7,010 nt of DNA, taken from positions 1 through 7,010 of the forward strand of contig JAPKYY010000900.1 of assembly GCA_026394095.1 (NCBI GenBank), written 5' to 3'. This stretch comes from Acidobacteriota bacterium. Lineage in GTDB: Bacteria > Acidobacteriota > Terriglobia > Bryobacterales > Bryobacteraceae. Made by a program: the position numbers and the translations under genes. Under the pieces are notes generated by a model. That model saw only the letters and a program-made list of their open reading frames with translations. It was not told where the DNA came from and did not search any database. How positions within the stretch are numbered: position 1 is the stretch's first letter; every line of letters starts with the position of its first letter. This document shows, one piece after another, positions 1-6,127 of this stretch.

Positions 1-829
1 CATCCCCCACCTTTAGCTTCAACATGTCGCTCAAGAGCATATTGGGCCCTCGCAGCCGGCTGTCGAGTTCCACCTTCGAATTGCGCACCCGGCTGTAAAT
101 GCGGCGGGTATCTTCTTCAGTGCTCTCCGTCTTGCGGATAGTCCATTGGTCGGCAAATTTGTGGCTCAGCATCTTGATGATGATTGAGGGAATCCCGATA
201 TTCATCATGCCGCTTACTTCGCCGATGCGGATTTCAATCGACACCGCCACAATCGCCTCATTCGGAGCCAGAATCTGCATCAACTGCGGCTCGGTCTCAT
301 AGCCGGCAATCTGGAAGTCAATAGCGGCAATGCCCTTCCAGGCCTCCTTAAGGTCGCGCAGCATCAGCTTGAAGATGCTCTCAAGAATCGACTGCTCAAT
401 TTCGGTGACTTCACGCTCCATCTTGGTCAGCGTGTTCACCGATCCACCCAACAACATCTCAAGCATAGGAAAAATCATCGTCGGGTTCAGTTCGAGCAGA
501 CAATTGCTGTCAAATGGCTGGGCGTCCACTGTCGCCACTACCGTCGGCGACGGCAATACCTGCTGAAACTCGGTAAATGAAAGCTGTTCGACACTGACCA
601 GATTTACCACTACGTAAGCACGCAGATATGCCGATAAGCTACTGGCGAGGGAGCGGGAAAACGCTTCATGCAGCACATAGATGGAACGCAATTGATCTTT
701 GGCGATCCGGTCGGGTCGCCTGAAGTTATAAGGCTGCGCCCTGCGGGCCAATTCCGTTCGACGAGCATTTGCGCTCGTCTGTTGGAACATATTATCGATT
801 TCATTTTGGGAAAGGACACGTGCCGACAT
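1..829 (-). CDS. fliM: Flagellar motor switch protein FliM (C-terminus cut by window edge)
   Basis: FliM is part of the cytoplasmic C-ring switch of the flagellar motor. It binds phosphorylated CheY and, with FliG and FliN, sets rotation direction. I translated the minus strand by hand: 276 residues are visible and the frame is open to the window edge, so roughly the last 50 of a usual ~330 residues are missing. The N-terminus (residues 5-14, VLSQNEIDNM) matches the LSQxEIDxL CheY-binding peptide. Residues ~35-260 form the CheC-like middle domain, with the DRIAKDQLRS and VVNLVSVEQLSF blocks typical of FliM, and the SpoA-like C-terminal domain begins near the edge. The usual GGxG loop of the middle domain reads GGSV at 128-131. 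I chose the ATG at 829 because it places the CheY-binding peptide at the normal distance; a GTG at 850, closer to a purine-rich GGGAGGGGGAA stretch, is an in-frame alternative. The gene is divergent from mtaB across 64 bases. Confidence 0.93.
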   Translation of the reverse strand, partial: MSARVLSQNEIDNMFQQTSANARRTELARRAQPYNFRRPDRIAKDQLRSIYVLHEAFSRSLASSLSAYLRAYVVVNLVSVEQLSFTEFQQVLPSPTVVATVDAQPFDSNCLLELNPTMIFPMLEMLLGGSVNTLTKMEREVTEIEQSILESIFKLMLRDLKEAWKGIAAIDFQIAGYETEPQLMQILAPNEAIVAVSIEIRIGEVSGMMNIGIPSIIIKMLSHKFADQWTIRKTESTEEDTRRIYSRVRNSKVELDSRLRGPNMLLSDMLKLKVGD

Positions 830-893
830 CAAAAGAAGTATCGACCTCACTTCCCCCTCCCATGAGTAGGCCCATTGTTAATCTAGAGGTAGG

Positions 894-2186
894 GTGAAGA
901 CCTTTCATGTTCAGAATTTCGGATGCCGGGCCTCTCAAGCCGACGGAGCCGCACTTGAAGCAAGCCTCGCTGAAAAAGGCCTGACCCAGAGTGCAACGCC
1001 GGACCTGATCGTGTTCAACACCTGCACGGTTACGGCCTCTGCCGATCAGGACTTGCGTTACCTGATCCGCCGCACAAAACGGGAAAACCCGGATGCCCGC
1101 ATTCTGGTTACCGGCTGCTACGCCCAACGCTCGGCTGACGAGATTGCTGCCCTTGATGGCGTCAATTGGGTTGTCGGTAACTCCCACAAAGGCAGCATTG
1201 GCGACATCGTCACAGAAAACCCCACGCCGTATCACGCGGAAATCCACGTCGGAAACATCCTTGACCAGAACGAATTCTTCACCGCCCCAGTGGAAGGCCC
1301 GGCTGGAGATCGCGCTCGCCCAAATCTGAAAATCCAGGACGGCTGCAACAACCGTTGTTCGTTTTGCATCATCCCGAGCGTGCGTGGGAAATCCCGCTCG
1401 GCACAACCGGAATGGGTACTGTCTGAGACCGAGAGACTAGCCCGAAGCGGATATCCCGAAATTGTCCTCACCGGAATCAATCTGGGCCGTTGGGGACGCG
1501 AATGGGGTGAAGGCCGCAAGCTGCCCGACCTGCTGCGGCGGATGCTTGCTGAAACGTCGATTCAAAGCATCCGCCTCTCGAGTGTCGAGCCGATGGATTT
1601 CTCAAACGACTTGCTGGAGCTAATGGCCTCCACCGGCCGCATCGCCAAACACGTACATGCACCGCTACAGAGCGGAAGCGATGCGGTGCTGCGCCGGATG
1701 CATCGTAAGTACCGCCCGAGGCACTATGAGGACCGGCTTCGTCTGGCGCGGCAGTTGATGCCACAGGCGGCCATTGGCGCCGACGTTATGGTTGGTTTTC
1801 CAGGCGAGACCGACGAAGAATTCGAAGAAAGCAGAGCCTTCATTGAAGCCATGCCTCTTACCTATCTGCATGTCTTCACCTACTCTGAGCGCCCAGGCAC
1901 CAAAGCGGCAGAGATGGCAACTCCGGTACCGATGGAAATACGCCGCGAGCGCAATCGCATCCTGCAGGAACTCAGCAGCCTCAAGACACACCAATTCCAT
2001 CTGAGCCTGCTCGGGAAGCGATTCTCCGCCGTCACGATCAGCAATCAAGGCACAGCTCTCACTACAAACTATGTCCGGGTGCAGTTAAATGAGGTGAGGC
2101 CGGCAAGCCAGTGGATCGAAGTGGAACTGGGTGCGATTAGCAGCCGGGGCGTACGCGAAGCGAATCCTTTGTTGGTGCTGGCTTAA
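894..2186 (+). CDS. mtaB: tRNA (N6-threonylcarbamoyladenosine-37-C2)-methylthiotransferase MtaB
   Basis: This is a radical-SAM methylthiotransferase that converts t6A to ms2t6A at position 37 of tRNAs reading ANN codons, acting in the cytoplasm. The 430-residue length fits the family. The N-terminal UPF0004 domain carries three cysteines that bind one Fe-S cluster (C11 in NFGC, C44 in FNTC, C75 in VTGC). The radical-SAM motif CNNRCSFC supplies C151, C155 and C158 for the second cluster. The SAM domain continues through [14 protein letters not shown] and the HAPLQSGSD block, and the end (~365-430) is a short TRAM-like segment. The start is GTG at 894 with AGAGG at 885-889 just upstream. MtaB is preferred over MiaB and RimO because of the [11 protein letters not shown] beginning and the overall length, but this subfamily choice rests on memory. 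Its TAA overlaps the recR stop on the other strand. Nothing in it looks damaged. Confidence 0.92.
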   Translation: MKTFHVQNFGCRASQADGAALEASLAEKGLTQSATPDLIVFNTCTVTASADQDLRYLIRRTKRENPDARILVTGCYAQRSADEIAALDGVNWVVGNSHKGSIGDIVTENPTPYHAEIHVGNILDQNEFFTAPVEGPAGDRARPNLKIQDGCNNRCSFCIIPSVRGKSRSAQPEWVLSETERLARSGYPEIVLTGINLGRWGREWGEGRKLPDLLRRMLAETSIQSIRLSSVEPMDFSNDLLELMASTGRIAKHVHAPLQSGSDAVLRRMHRKYRPRHYEDRLRLARQLMPQAAIGADVMVGFPGETDEEFEESRAFIEAMPLTYLHVFTYSERPGTKAAEMATPVPMEIRRERNRILQELSSLKTHQFHLSLLGKRFSAVTISNQGTALTTNYVRVQLNEVRPASQWIEVELGAISSRGVREANPLLVLA

Positions 2187-2781
2187 ACTTCGCGTCGATT
2201 CTCAAGGCTCTTGAGCATCGTTACTTCGTCAGCAAAATCGAGATCCGACCCGACCGGGATTCCCATCGCAATCCGGGTCACTTTGAGCCCCAGTGGCTTC
2301 AAAAGTCTGCCCAGATAAGCAGCCGTGGCTTCCCCTTCTACGGTGGGGTTGGTTGCCAGGATGATTTCTTCAATCCCTGGGTCAGAAAGACGTTCCAGCA
2401 AGCCTTTGATCTTGAGTTGTTCAGGGCCAATGCCACGCAACGGCGAGATCGCCCAATGCAACACGTGATAGAGGCCGTCGAATGAACGCGTAGTCTCAAT
2501 CGGAATCACATTGTGCGGGTCTTCCACCACACAAATGAACTTGCGATTGCGATGCGGTAAGAAAAAAAAAAGCAAAGCTAAGAGCTGCTGATGTTGTTGC
2601 AGACCGAGCAAAGTGTGAGGTTATCTTTGACATCAATCAGAGCCTGACTCAGGCGCAGTGCGCTCTCCCGGGGAGACCGCATGACATGAAATGCCAGCCG
2701 CTGAGCAGACTTCTGCCCTATCCCGGGAAGCCTTTTGAATTCGGCGATCAGTCTTTCGAGGGGCTCTGCGAAATCAGGCAT
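2183..2781 (-). pseudogene. recR: Recombination protein RecR, broken in the zinc-binding loop
   Basis: RecR works with RecF and RecO to load RecA at gaps during recombinational repair. Reading from ATG 2781, residues 1-67 give the helix-hairpin-helix ([17 protein letters not shown], 17-33) and the first zinc pair C58/C61, then an in-frame TAG at 2580-2578. The Toprim half follows in another frame, down to TAA 2185-2183: [18 protein letters not shown] and [12 protein letters not shown] are all intact. The total span is 599 bases, one short of a 199-codon gene plus stop, which matches usual RecR length. Between the halves are the TAG, a T-run of ten (minus strand, 2571-2562) and a net loss of one base. 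One cysteine codon (TGC, 2574-2572) stands at the expected third zinc position; the fourth is replaced by phenylalanine codons. As written, the product would be a 67-residue fragment without Toprim. The start lies in a TAATG overlap with ybaB, suggesting translational coupling. Assembly error is a real alternative to decay. Confidence 0.88.
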
Positions 2782-3089
2782 TAGAACATGCCAGGCGGCA
2801 GGCCCATGCCTCCCAGCATGGCCCCTGTCTTCTTGGAAGTTTCGTCGTCTACCTTCTTGGCCGCTTCGTTGAACGCAGCCATCACAAGATCCTGAAGCAT
2901 CTCAACGTCGCCGGCAACTTCCGGGTCGATCTTCACTTCCAGCACGCGCTTCTGGCCATCCATCTTCACGTTGATGGTGCCGCCGCCAGCGCCCGCTTCC
3001 ACGCGGATCGCTGCGATTTCCTGCTGCAAGCGCTCCTGCATTACTTGCGCCTGCTTCATCATGTTTTGCATGTTGCCTGGTAGTTTCAT
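2781..3089 (-). CDS. ybaB: YbaB/EbfC-family nucleoid-associated DNA-binding protein
   Basis: YbaB/EbfC proteins are small dimeric DNA-binding proteins associated with the nucleoid; their precise role is still unsettled. The 102-residue length is typical. The N-terminal helix ([21 protein letters not shown], split here as residues 1-10 and 11-21) is the family's Met/Gln-rich coiled segment. The middle contains the [14 protein letters not shown] beta-strand block (about 33-46) and VKIDPEV (53-59), and the end is a Gly/Met/Pro-rich tail ([10 protein letters not shown]). It sits between dnaX, 13 bases upstream, and recR, whose ATG shares one base with its TAA stop. This is the standard dnaX-ybaB-recR operon arrangement. 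A weak TTAGG precedes the ATG by about 10 bases. Confidence 0.94.
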   Translation of the reverse strand: MKLPGNMQNMMKQAQVMQERLQQEIAAIRVEAGAGGGTINVKMDGQKRVLEVKIDPEVAGDVEMLQDLVMAAFNEAAKKVDDETSKKTGAMLGGMGLPPGMF

Positions 3090-3102
3090 GATTGGTGCCT
3101 AA

Positions 3103-4770
3103 CTATTCCTGATTTGACAAGTCTCTCACGCCGCGCACGACGGCATCCTTGAAGATCTCGCGATAGCGCTGGACCTGAGGATTCTCAAGCGCCCGCTCTC
3201 GAGTCGCCTCGTCGTCCTGACTCGGCTTTGGCGCTGCCGGCTTGGCTTCGACGATCGAATCGTCCTGCACAACTTCAATCCGCGCCATGCGGCCGAGGAC
3301 AGCGGTCAACGCAGCCGCGATATCACGCGATTGCAGCGGCCTCACAAACTCGCGGGGAGCCAAAAACTTTACGGCCCCAGCCGATTCCATCACCCGCGCG
3401 TTCTGCACTGCGTCAGCCGAGAACTTCTTCTTCTGTTCATTGAGGTGAGCGAGCAAGCGCTCCTTCAGCGGGGAATCCTCGGAAATTGCAGGAGCGGGCG
3501 CAGCCTTCGCTTCAACTTTTGCTTCTACTTTGGGCTCTACCTTGGGTTCTGCCTTGGCTTCTGCCTTAGGCTCTACGCTAACCCGTAAATTCGCTCGTTC
3601 CCGCGGTGCAGCCGCCGCAGCACTCAAAGCCACCGGCCTCGACTGAGGCAGACTCGCCAGCACTTCTTCAATCGCAGTCAGCTTGCCAGCCTGCACCATC
3701 CGAATCAAACCCAACTCCATGTGCAATCGAGGCTGCAGAGAATGCTGCAAATCCCGAAACAAATCAAGTGTCAACTGCAGATACCGGGTGAGATCGTGTT
3801 CTGAGAAATTCTCAGCAGTTTCAACCATCCGCTTGATTTCAGACGGTGATGCAGCGATCAATCTCGTATTCGGGCCAGTTACTTTGGCAACCAGCAAATT
3901 CCGGAAGTACCGGGCCAACTCACGGCAGAAATGCTGCAGGCTCTGGCCAGATCGCTCGAGTTCCATCACAATTTCAAGCATCCGCGCCGAGTCCTGTTTG
4001 ATCAAGGCTTGCGATACGTCCCCAAGGGAATCAATTCCAAAAATCCCCAACAACTGGCGTACTTCTGTCGCCTTAAGCGTCGTTCCGCAACAGGCAATCG
4101 CCTGATCGAGCGCAGAAAGAGAATCGCGAACACTTCCCTCGCCGGTCTGCGCCAACACAGCGAGCGCATCATCATCAGCATCGATGCCTTCCTGCTTGCA
4201 GATGTAGCGCATCCGCTCCATCACCTCAGCAAACTCGACCGACCGGAAACTGAACTGCTGGCAGCGGGAAGCGATCGTGACCGGAATCTTGTGCGTCTCT
4301 GTCGTACAAAGAATGAACACCGCCCATTCCGGCGGCTCTTCCAATGTTTTCAGCAGCGCATTGAAGGCTTCCGTCGTGATCTGGTGCGCTTCGTCGATAA
4401 TAAAAACCTTATAGCGGTCACGCGACGGGCGGAAGCGAACATTCTCGCGCAATTCGCGCATTTCATTGATGCCGCGATTGGACGCAGCGTCGATTTCGAT
4501 CACATCAATCGCGTTGCCCTGAACCACTTCGATACAGGAGGAGCATTTGCCGCAGGGGTTGGCCGTTGGGCCCTCTACACAGTTGAGGCAGCGGGCCATA
4601 ATGCGGGCTACAGTGGTTTTGCCAGTTCCGCGTTGTCCGGCAAAAATGTAGCCGTGGGCAATCCTTTTTTGAGTGATTGCGTTATCGAGCGTGTGTTTGA
4701 CATGCTCTTGACCAATCAGCTCATCAAAATCGCTGGGACGATACTTGCGGGCGATAACCTGATAGGACAT
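3103..4770 (-). CDS. dnaX: DNA polymerase III subunit tau/gamma
   Basis: DnaX is the ATPase motor of the sliding-clamp loader; the long tau form also ties polymerase and helicase together at the fork. The 555-residue product opens with the family start KYRPSDFDELIGQ (9-21). Walker A is GQRGTGKT (45-52), the four-cysteine zinc module is C64, C73, C76 and C79, Walker B is IIDEAH (124-129), and the arginine-finger SRC lies at 168-170. GEGSVRDSLSALDQA is the sensor-2 region, the clamp-loader lid and collar follow to about 365, and a Lys/Ala/Glu/Pro linker spans about 399-430. The C-terminal part (~435-555) is the tau-specific, less conserved region. I saw no A-AAA-AAG slippery site, so a frameshifted gamma form is not predicted. 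The stop is TAG. The start ATG at 4770 gives the canonical N-terminus, but no strong Shine-Dalgarno sequence precedes it. It lies 32 bases after the SRP RNA on the same strand. Confidence 0.97.
   Translation of the reverse strand: MSYQVIARKYRPSDFDELIGQEHVKHTLDNAITQKRIAHGYIFAGQRGTGKTTVARIMARCLNCVEGPTANPCGKCSSCIEVVQGNAIDVIEIDAASNRGINEMRELRENVRFRPSRDRYKVFIIDEAHQITTEAFNALLKTLEEPPEWAVFILCTTETHKIPVTIASRCQQFSFRSVEFAEVMERMRYICKQEGIDADDDALAVLAQTGEGSVRDSLSALDQAIACCGTTLKATEVRQLLGIFGIDSLGDVSQALIKQDSARMLEIVMELERSGQSLQHFCRELARYFRNLLVAKVTGPNTRLIAASPSEIKRMVETAENFSEHDLTRYLQLTLDLFRDLQHSLQPRLHMELGLIRMVQAGKLTAIEEVLASLPQSRPVALSAAAAAPRERANLRVSVEPKAEAKAEPKVEPKVEAKVEAKAAPAPAISEDSPLKERLLAHLNEQKKKFSADAVQNARVMESAGAVKFLAPREFVRPLQSRDIAAALTAVLGRMARIEVVQDDSIVEAKPAAPKPSQDDEATRERALENPQVQRYREIFKDAVVRGVRDLSNQE
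3508..3567 (-). repeat. Five 12-bp degenerate tandem repeats coding the DnaX linker
   Basis: Five consecutive 12-base units encode KAEA, KAEP, KVEP, KVEA and KVEA (DnaX residues 402-421). The units differ mainly at third positions and at the Ala/Val and Ala/Pro codons. The repeat is in frame, so changes in copy number would alter linker length without breaking the protein. Charged, flexible linkers at this point are common in tau proteins, between the ATPase/collar and the polymerase-binding part. Confidence 0.8.
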
Positions 4771-4785
4771 TGTGTGAGGCTATAT

Positions 4786-4798
4786 TAACTTATAGTTA
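4786..4798. repeat. Short AT-rich inverted repeat between ffs and dnaX
   Basis: TAACT and AGTTA flank a three-base centre, in the 32-base gap between the SRP RNA and dnaX. On the minus strand the region reads TATAAGTTAATATAG, which could supply a -10 element for a dnaX promoter, but no matching -35 box was convincing because it would fall within the SRP RNA gene. There is no T-run, so it is not a normal terminator. Confidence 0.3.
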
Positions 4799-4802
4799 TG
4801 CT

Positions 4803-4896
4803 AGACTCCGGGTGATCCGCGGCACACGAGCTAAACCACTACCGTTGCTTCCTTCCGGACCTGGCGGGGTTTGCGGCCGTTCATTGCACGGAGCCC
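4803..4896 (-). ncRNA. ffs: Small bacterial signal recognition particle RNA (4.5S type)
   Basis: This RNA binds Ffh and helps direct nascent membrane and secreted proteins to FtsY at the membrane. The minus strand contains the near-universal apical motif CAGGTCCGGAAGGAAGCA (about 4863-4846) with its GGAA tetraloop. The ends pair: GGGCTCCG (4896-4889) with CGGAGTCT (4810-4803), eight pairs including G-U. A further internal AAACC/GGTTT pairing is visible on either side of the apical domain. The length of about 94 bases fits the small class lacking the Alu domain. The exact ends are inferred from the terminal stem. No clear promoter or T-run terminator was found next to it, so the transcript could be processed from a longer one that includes dnaX. 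SRP RNA just upstream of dnaX is a known arrangement in other bacteria. Confidence 0.93.
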
Positions 4897-4961
4897 AAAG
4901 CCTAGCAATTGTTTAGTTTAGCACTCGGTTTTGCTACAGACTTTGACTTGAAAGAATTTAT

Positions 4962-4979
4962 TGAAGCAATGATGCTTCA
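4962..4979. repeat. Perfect 7-bp inverted repeat, possible operator or hairpin
   Basis: TGAAGCA and TGCTTCA flank the four-base centre ATGA, giving a perfect seven-pair stem. It lies in the divergent gap between the SRP RNA (minus) and the possible ORF at 4988 (plus). Neither side has a T-run, so a factor-independent terminator is unlikely. A binding site for a dimeric regulator or a leader hairpin would fit. The surrounding stretch 4897-4987 holds nothing else I can name. Confidence 0.4.
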
Positions 4980-4987
4980 CCGGCCCC

Positions 4988-5374
4988 ATGATTCGAGGTT
5001 TTGAACCTTTCCGTTTCCTGAGCTCAGCCTCCCGGCTGATCCGGGGCCTCATATTCACGCTTTCGGTCGTGGTTCTTTCAGCTTCGTTTCTCGTCTGCGC
5101 AGCAGACGATGACGGCATCGATTACAGCCCACGGCGCACCCACCGGCAGTCTCGCCACAGGGTCTCTGTCGGCACCACCCATAGCAATTCAGGCAATCAC
5201 GCAACAGCATCAAAATCTTCGGCCTTTGCTGGAGGCCTTCCCGCACTTGCTGCCAGCCTACGTTTTCCTCTGGTTTGCCAGTATCGCTTTTTGCAGTTAG
5301 AGGCTCTTGCTGCGCACAAACCAGAAGTGATCGCAGATTCTGCACTTCCCCGCCCGCCCCCCGCCTTGGCCTAG
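4988..5374 (+). CDS. Possible small secreted or membrane-anchored protein, unknown function
   Basis: I do not recognise this 128-residue frame and am unsure it is a gene. The N-terminus looks like a signal peptide: basic residues up to R19, a hydrophobic core LIFTLSVVVLSASFLVCA (about 21-38), then acidic ADDDG. The rest is rich in His, Ser and Arg with a second moderately hydrophobic stretch near 80-95, and ends in PRPPPALA, reminiscent of short uncharacterised proteins with Pro-rich tails. Against it: there is no Shine-Dalgarno sequence before ATG 4988, no known domain, and shorter open frames overlap it on both strands. If it is not real, 4897-5470 is about 570 bases without a gene. It faces the same way as the carbonic anhydrase, 96 bases upstream of it. 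Confidence 0.38.
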   Translation: MIRGFEPFRFLSSASRLIRGLIFTLSVVVLSASFLVCAADDDGIDYSPRRTHRQSRHRVSVGTTHSNSGNHATASKSSAFAGGLPALAASLRFPLVCQYRFLQLEALAAHKPEVIADSALPRPPPALA

Positions 5375-5413
5375 CCTAAACCCTAATTCGAAGACATTTT
5401 TGATTCTTAAGCA

Positions 5414-5431
5414 GCCACACGTGTATGTGGC
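5414..5431. promoter_or_regulatory. Inverted repeat upstream of the carbonic anhydrase
   Basis: GCCACA and TGTGGC form a six-pair inverted repeat around a six-base centre. Nested within it is the perfect 8-bp palindrome ACACGTGT (5417-5424). It lies about 40 bases before the carbonic anhydrase start, in a 96-base gap without a gene. A TTGATT at 5400-5405 and TATGTG at 5424-5429 are spaced 18 bases apart and could be weak -35/-10 boxes overlapping the repeat, which would make it a plausible operator. This is inference; there is no T-run for a terminator. Confidence 0.3.
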
Positions 5432-5470
5432 CTTTGGGGCGCTGCCGGAAGCAGCAGGAAAGAGCATTCC

Positions 5471-6127
5471 ATGAACGAATTAACAAAAGGCGTTTTGCGT
5501 TTTGAACAGAAGATCTAGCCCGAACGCAAGGAGTTCTTCGACAAACTGATTGCACGCCAGTATCCACGCGCGCTATTCATCACCTGTTCAGATTCTCGTG
5601 TAGTGCCCAACATGATTACGGATTCCGAACCAGGCGATCTATTCACGATCCGCAACGCAGGCAACATCGTCCCTCCCTACGGTGAGGCGATGGGAGGCGT
5701 GTCGGCAACCATCGAATATGCCGTCATGGTGCTGGGAGTCAAGGCCATAATCATTTGCGGCCATACGCATTGCGGCGCAATGGACGCTGCCATGCATCCC
5801 GAACAGACCGTTCACATGCCAATCGTTCGAAGCTGGCTCAATCATTGCGAAAGCGCTCGCCGTGTTGTCGTCAGCAACGAAAAGCTGACTCCGGAGGAAA
5901 GGGCGCACGCGATGGTGGAAGAAAACGTCCTTGCCCAGCTCGACCACTTGCGAACGCATCCCAGCGTAGCTGCCGCCCTCGCCGCTGGCAAAATAGACAT
6001 TTATGGGTGGGTCTTCGATATTGCAGAAGGCCATCTCTTTTCCTTCGATGGCGATCAGGGCGAATTTGTACCGATGGGCGAAGATCACATTCCGAGCGCG
6101 ACGCCCAAACGCAGAAGACGGAATTAG
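5471..6127 (+). pseudogene. Beta-class carbonic anhydrase interrupted by TAG at codon 16
   Basis: Beta-carbonic anhydrases are zinc enzymes that interconvert CO2 and bicarbonate in the cytoplasm. From ATG 5471, preceded by AGGAAAGAG at 5456-5464, the frame gives MNELTKGVLRFEQKI, then TAG (5516-5518), then PERKEFFDKL and the whole enzyme to TAG 6125-6127. The full length would be 218 codons, normal for the family. The zinc ligands are C39 (in CSDSR), H98 and C101 (in CGHTHCG), with the D41/R43 catalytic dyad; RNAGNIVPPYG and GGVSATIEYAV are also conserved. In relatives the interrupted position usually holds Tyr or Phe, so TAC or TAT to TAG by one base would explain it. The next usual start after the stop, GTG 5603, would lose C39, D41 and R43 and so could not give an active enzyme. 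Whether this is a true null allele, a sequencing error or a read-through codon cannot be settled here. Its stop overlaps the next gene's start. Confidence 0.88.

Noticed and set aside
801..1406. Minus-strand open frame of 201 codons opposite mtaB
   Set aside because: It is antisense to the Fe-S cysteine region of mtaB and overlaps the start of fliM in another frame; no family resemblance.
2562..2571. The T10 run in recR as a phase-variation or transcriptional-slippage switch
   Set aside because: In the recR frame the TAG at 2580-2578 is met before the run, so gaining or losing T cannot restore the protein. The Toprim-half frame has only a distant TTG (2611) as a possible start.
3421..3450. 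Possible dnaX frameshift site giving a gamma form
   Set aside because: The Lys-rich stretch is AAG-AAG-AAG, not a slippery A-AAA-AAG, and no following stop or stem was evident.
3931..4788. Long plus-strand open frame of 285 codons opposite dnaX
   Set aside because: It lies wholly antisense to a clear dnaX coding region and its translation shows no domain; such frames are expected opposite GC-rich genes.
4941..5000. tRNA-like fragment suggested by a GGTTCAAAACC sequence on the minus strand (about 5000)
   Set aside because: No acceptor stem, anticodon arm or D-arm can be folded around it.
5603..6127. A complete 174-residue carbonic anhydrase starting at GTG 5603
   Set aside because: This start would drop the first zinc ligand and the Asp/Arg dyad, and family similarity continues upstream through the TAG to ATG 5471.
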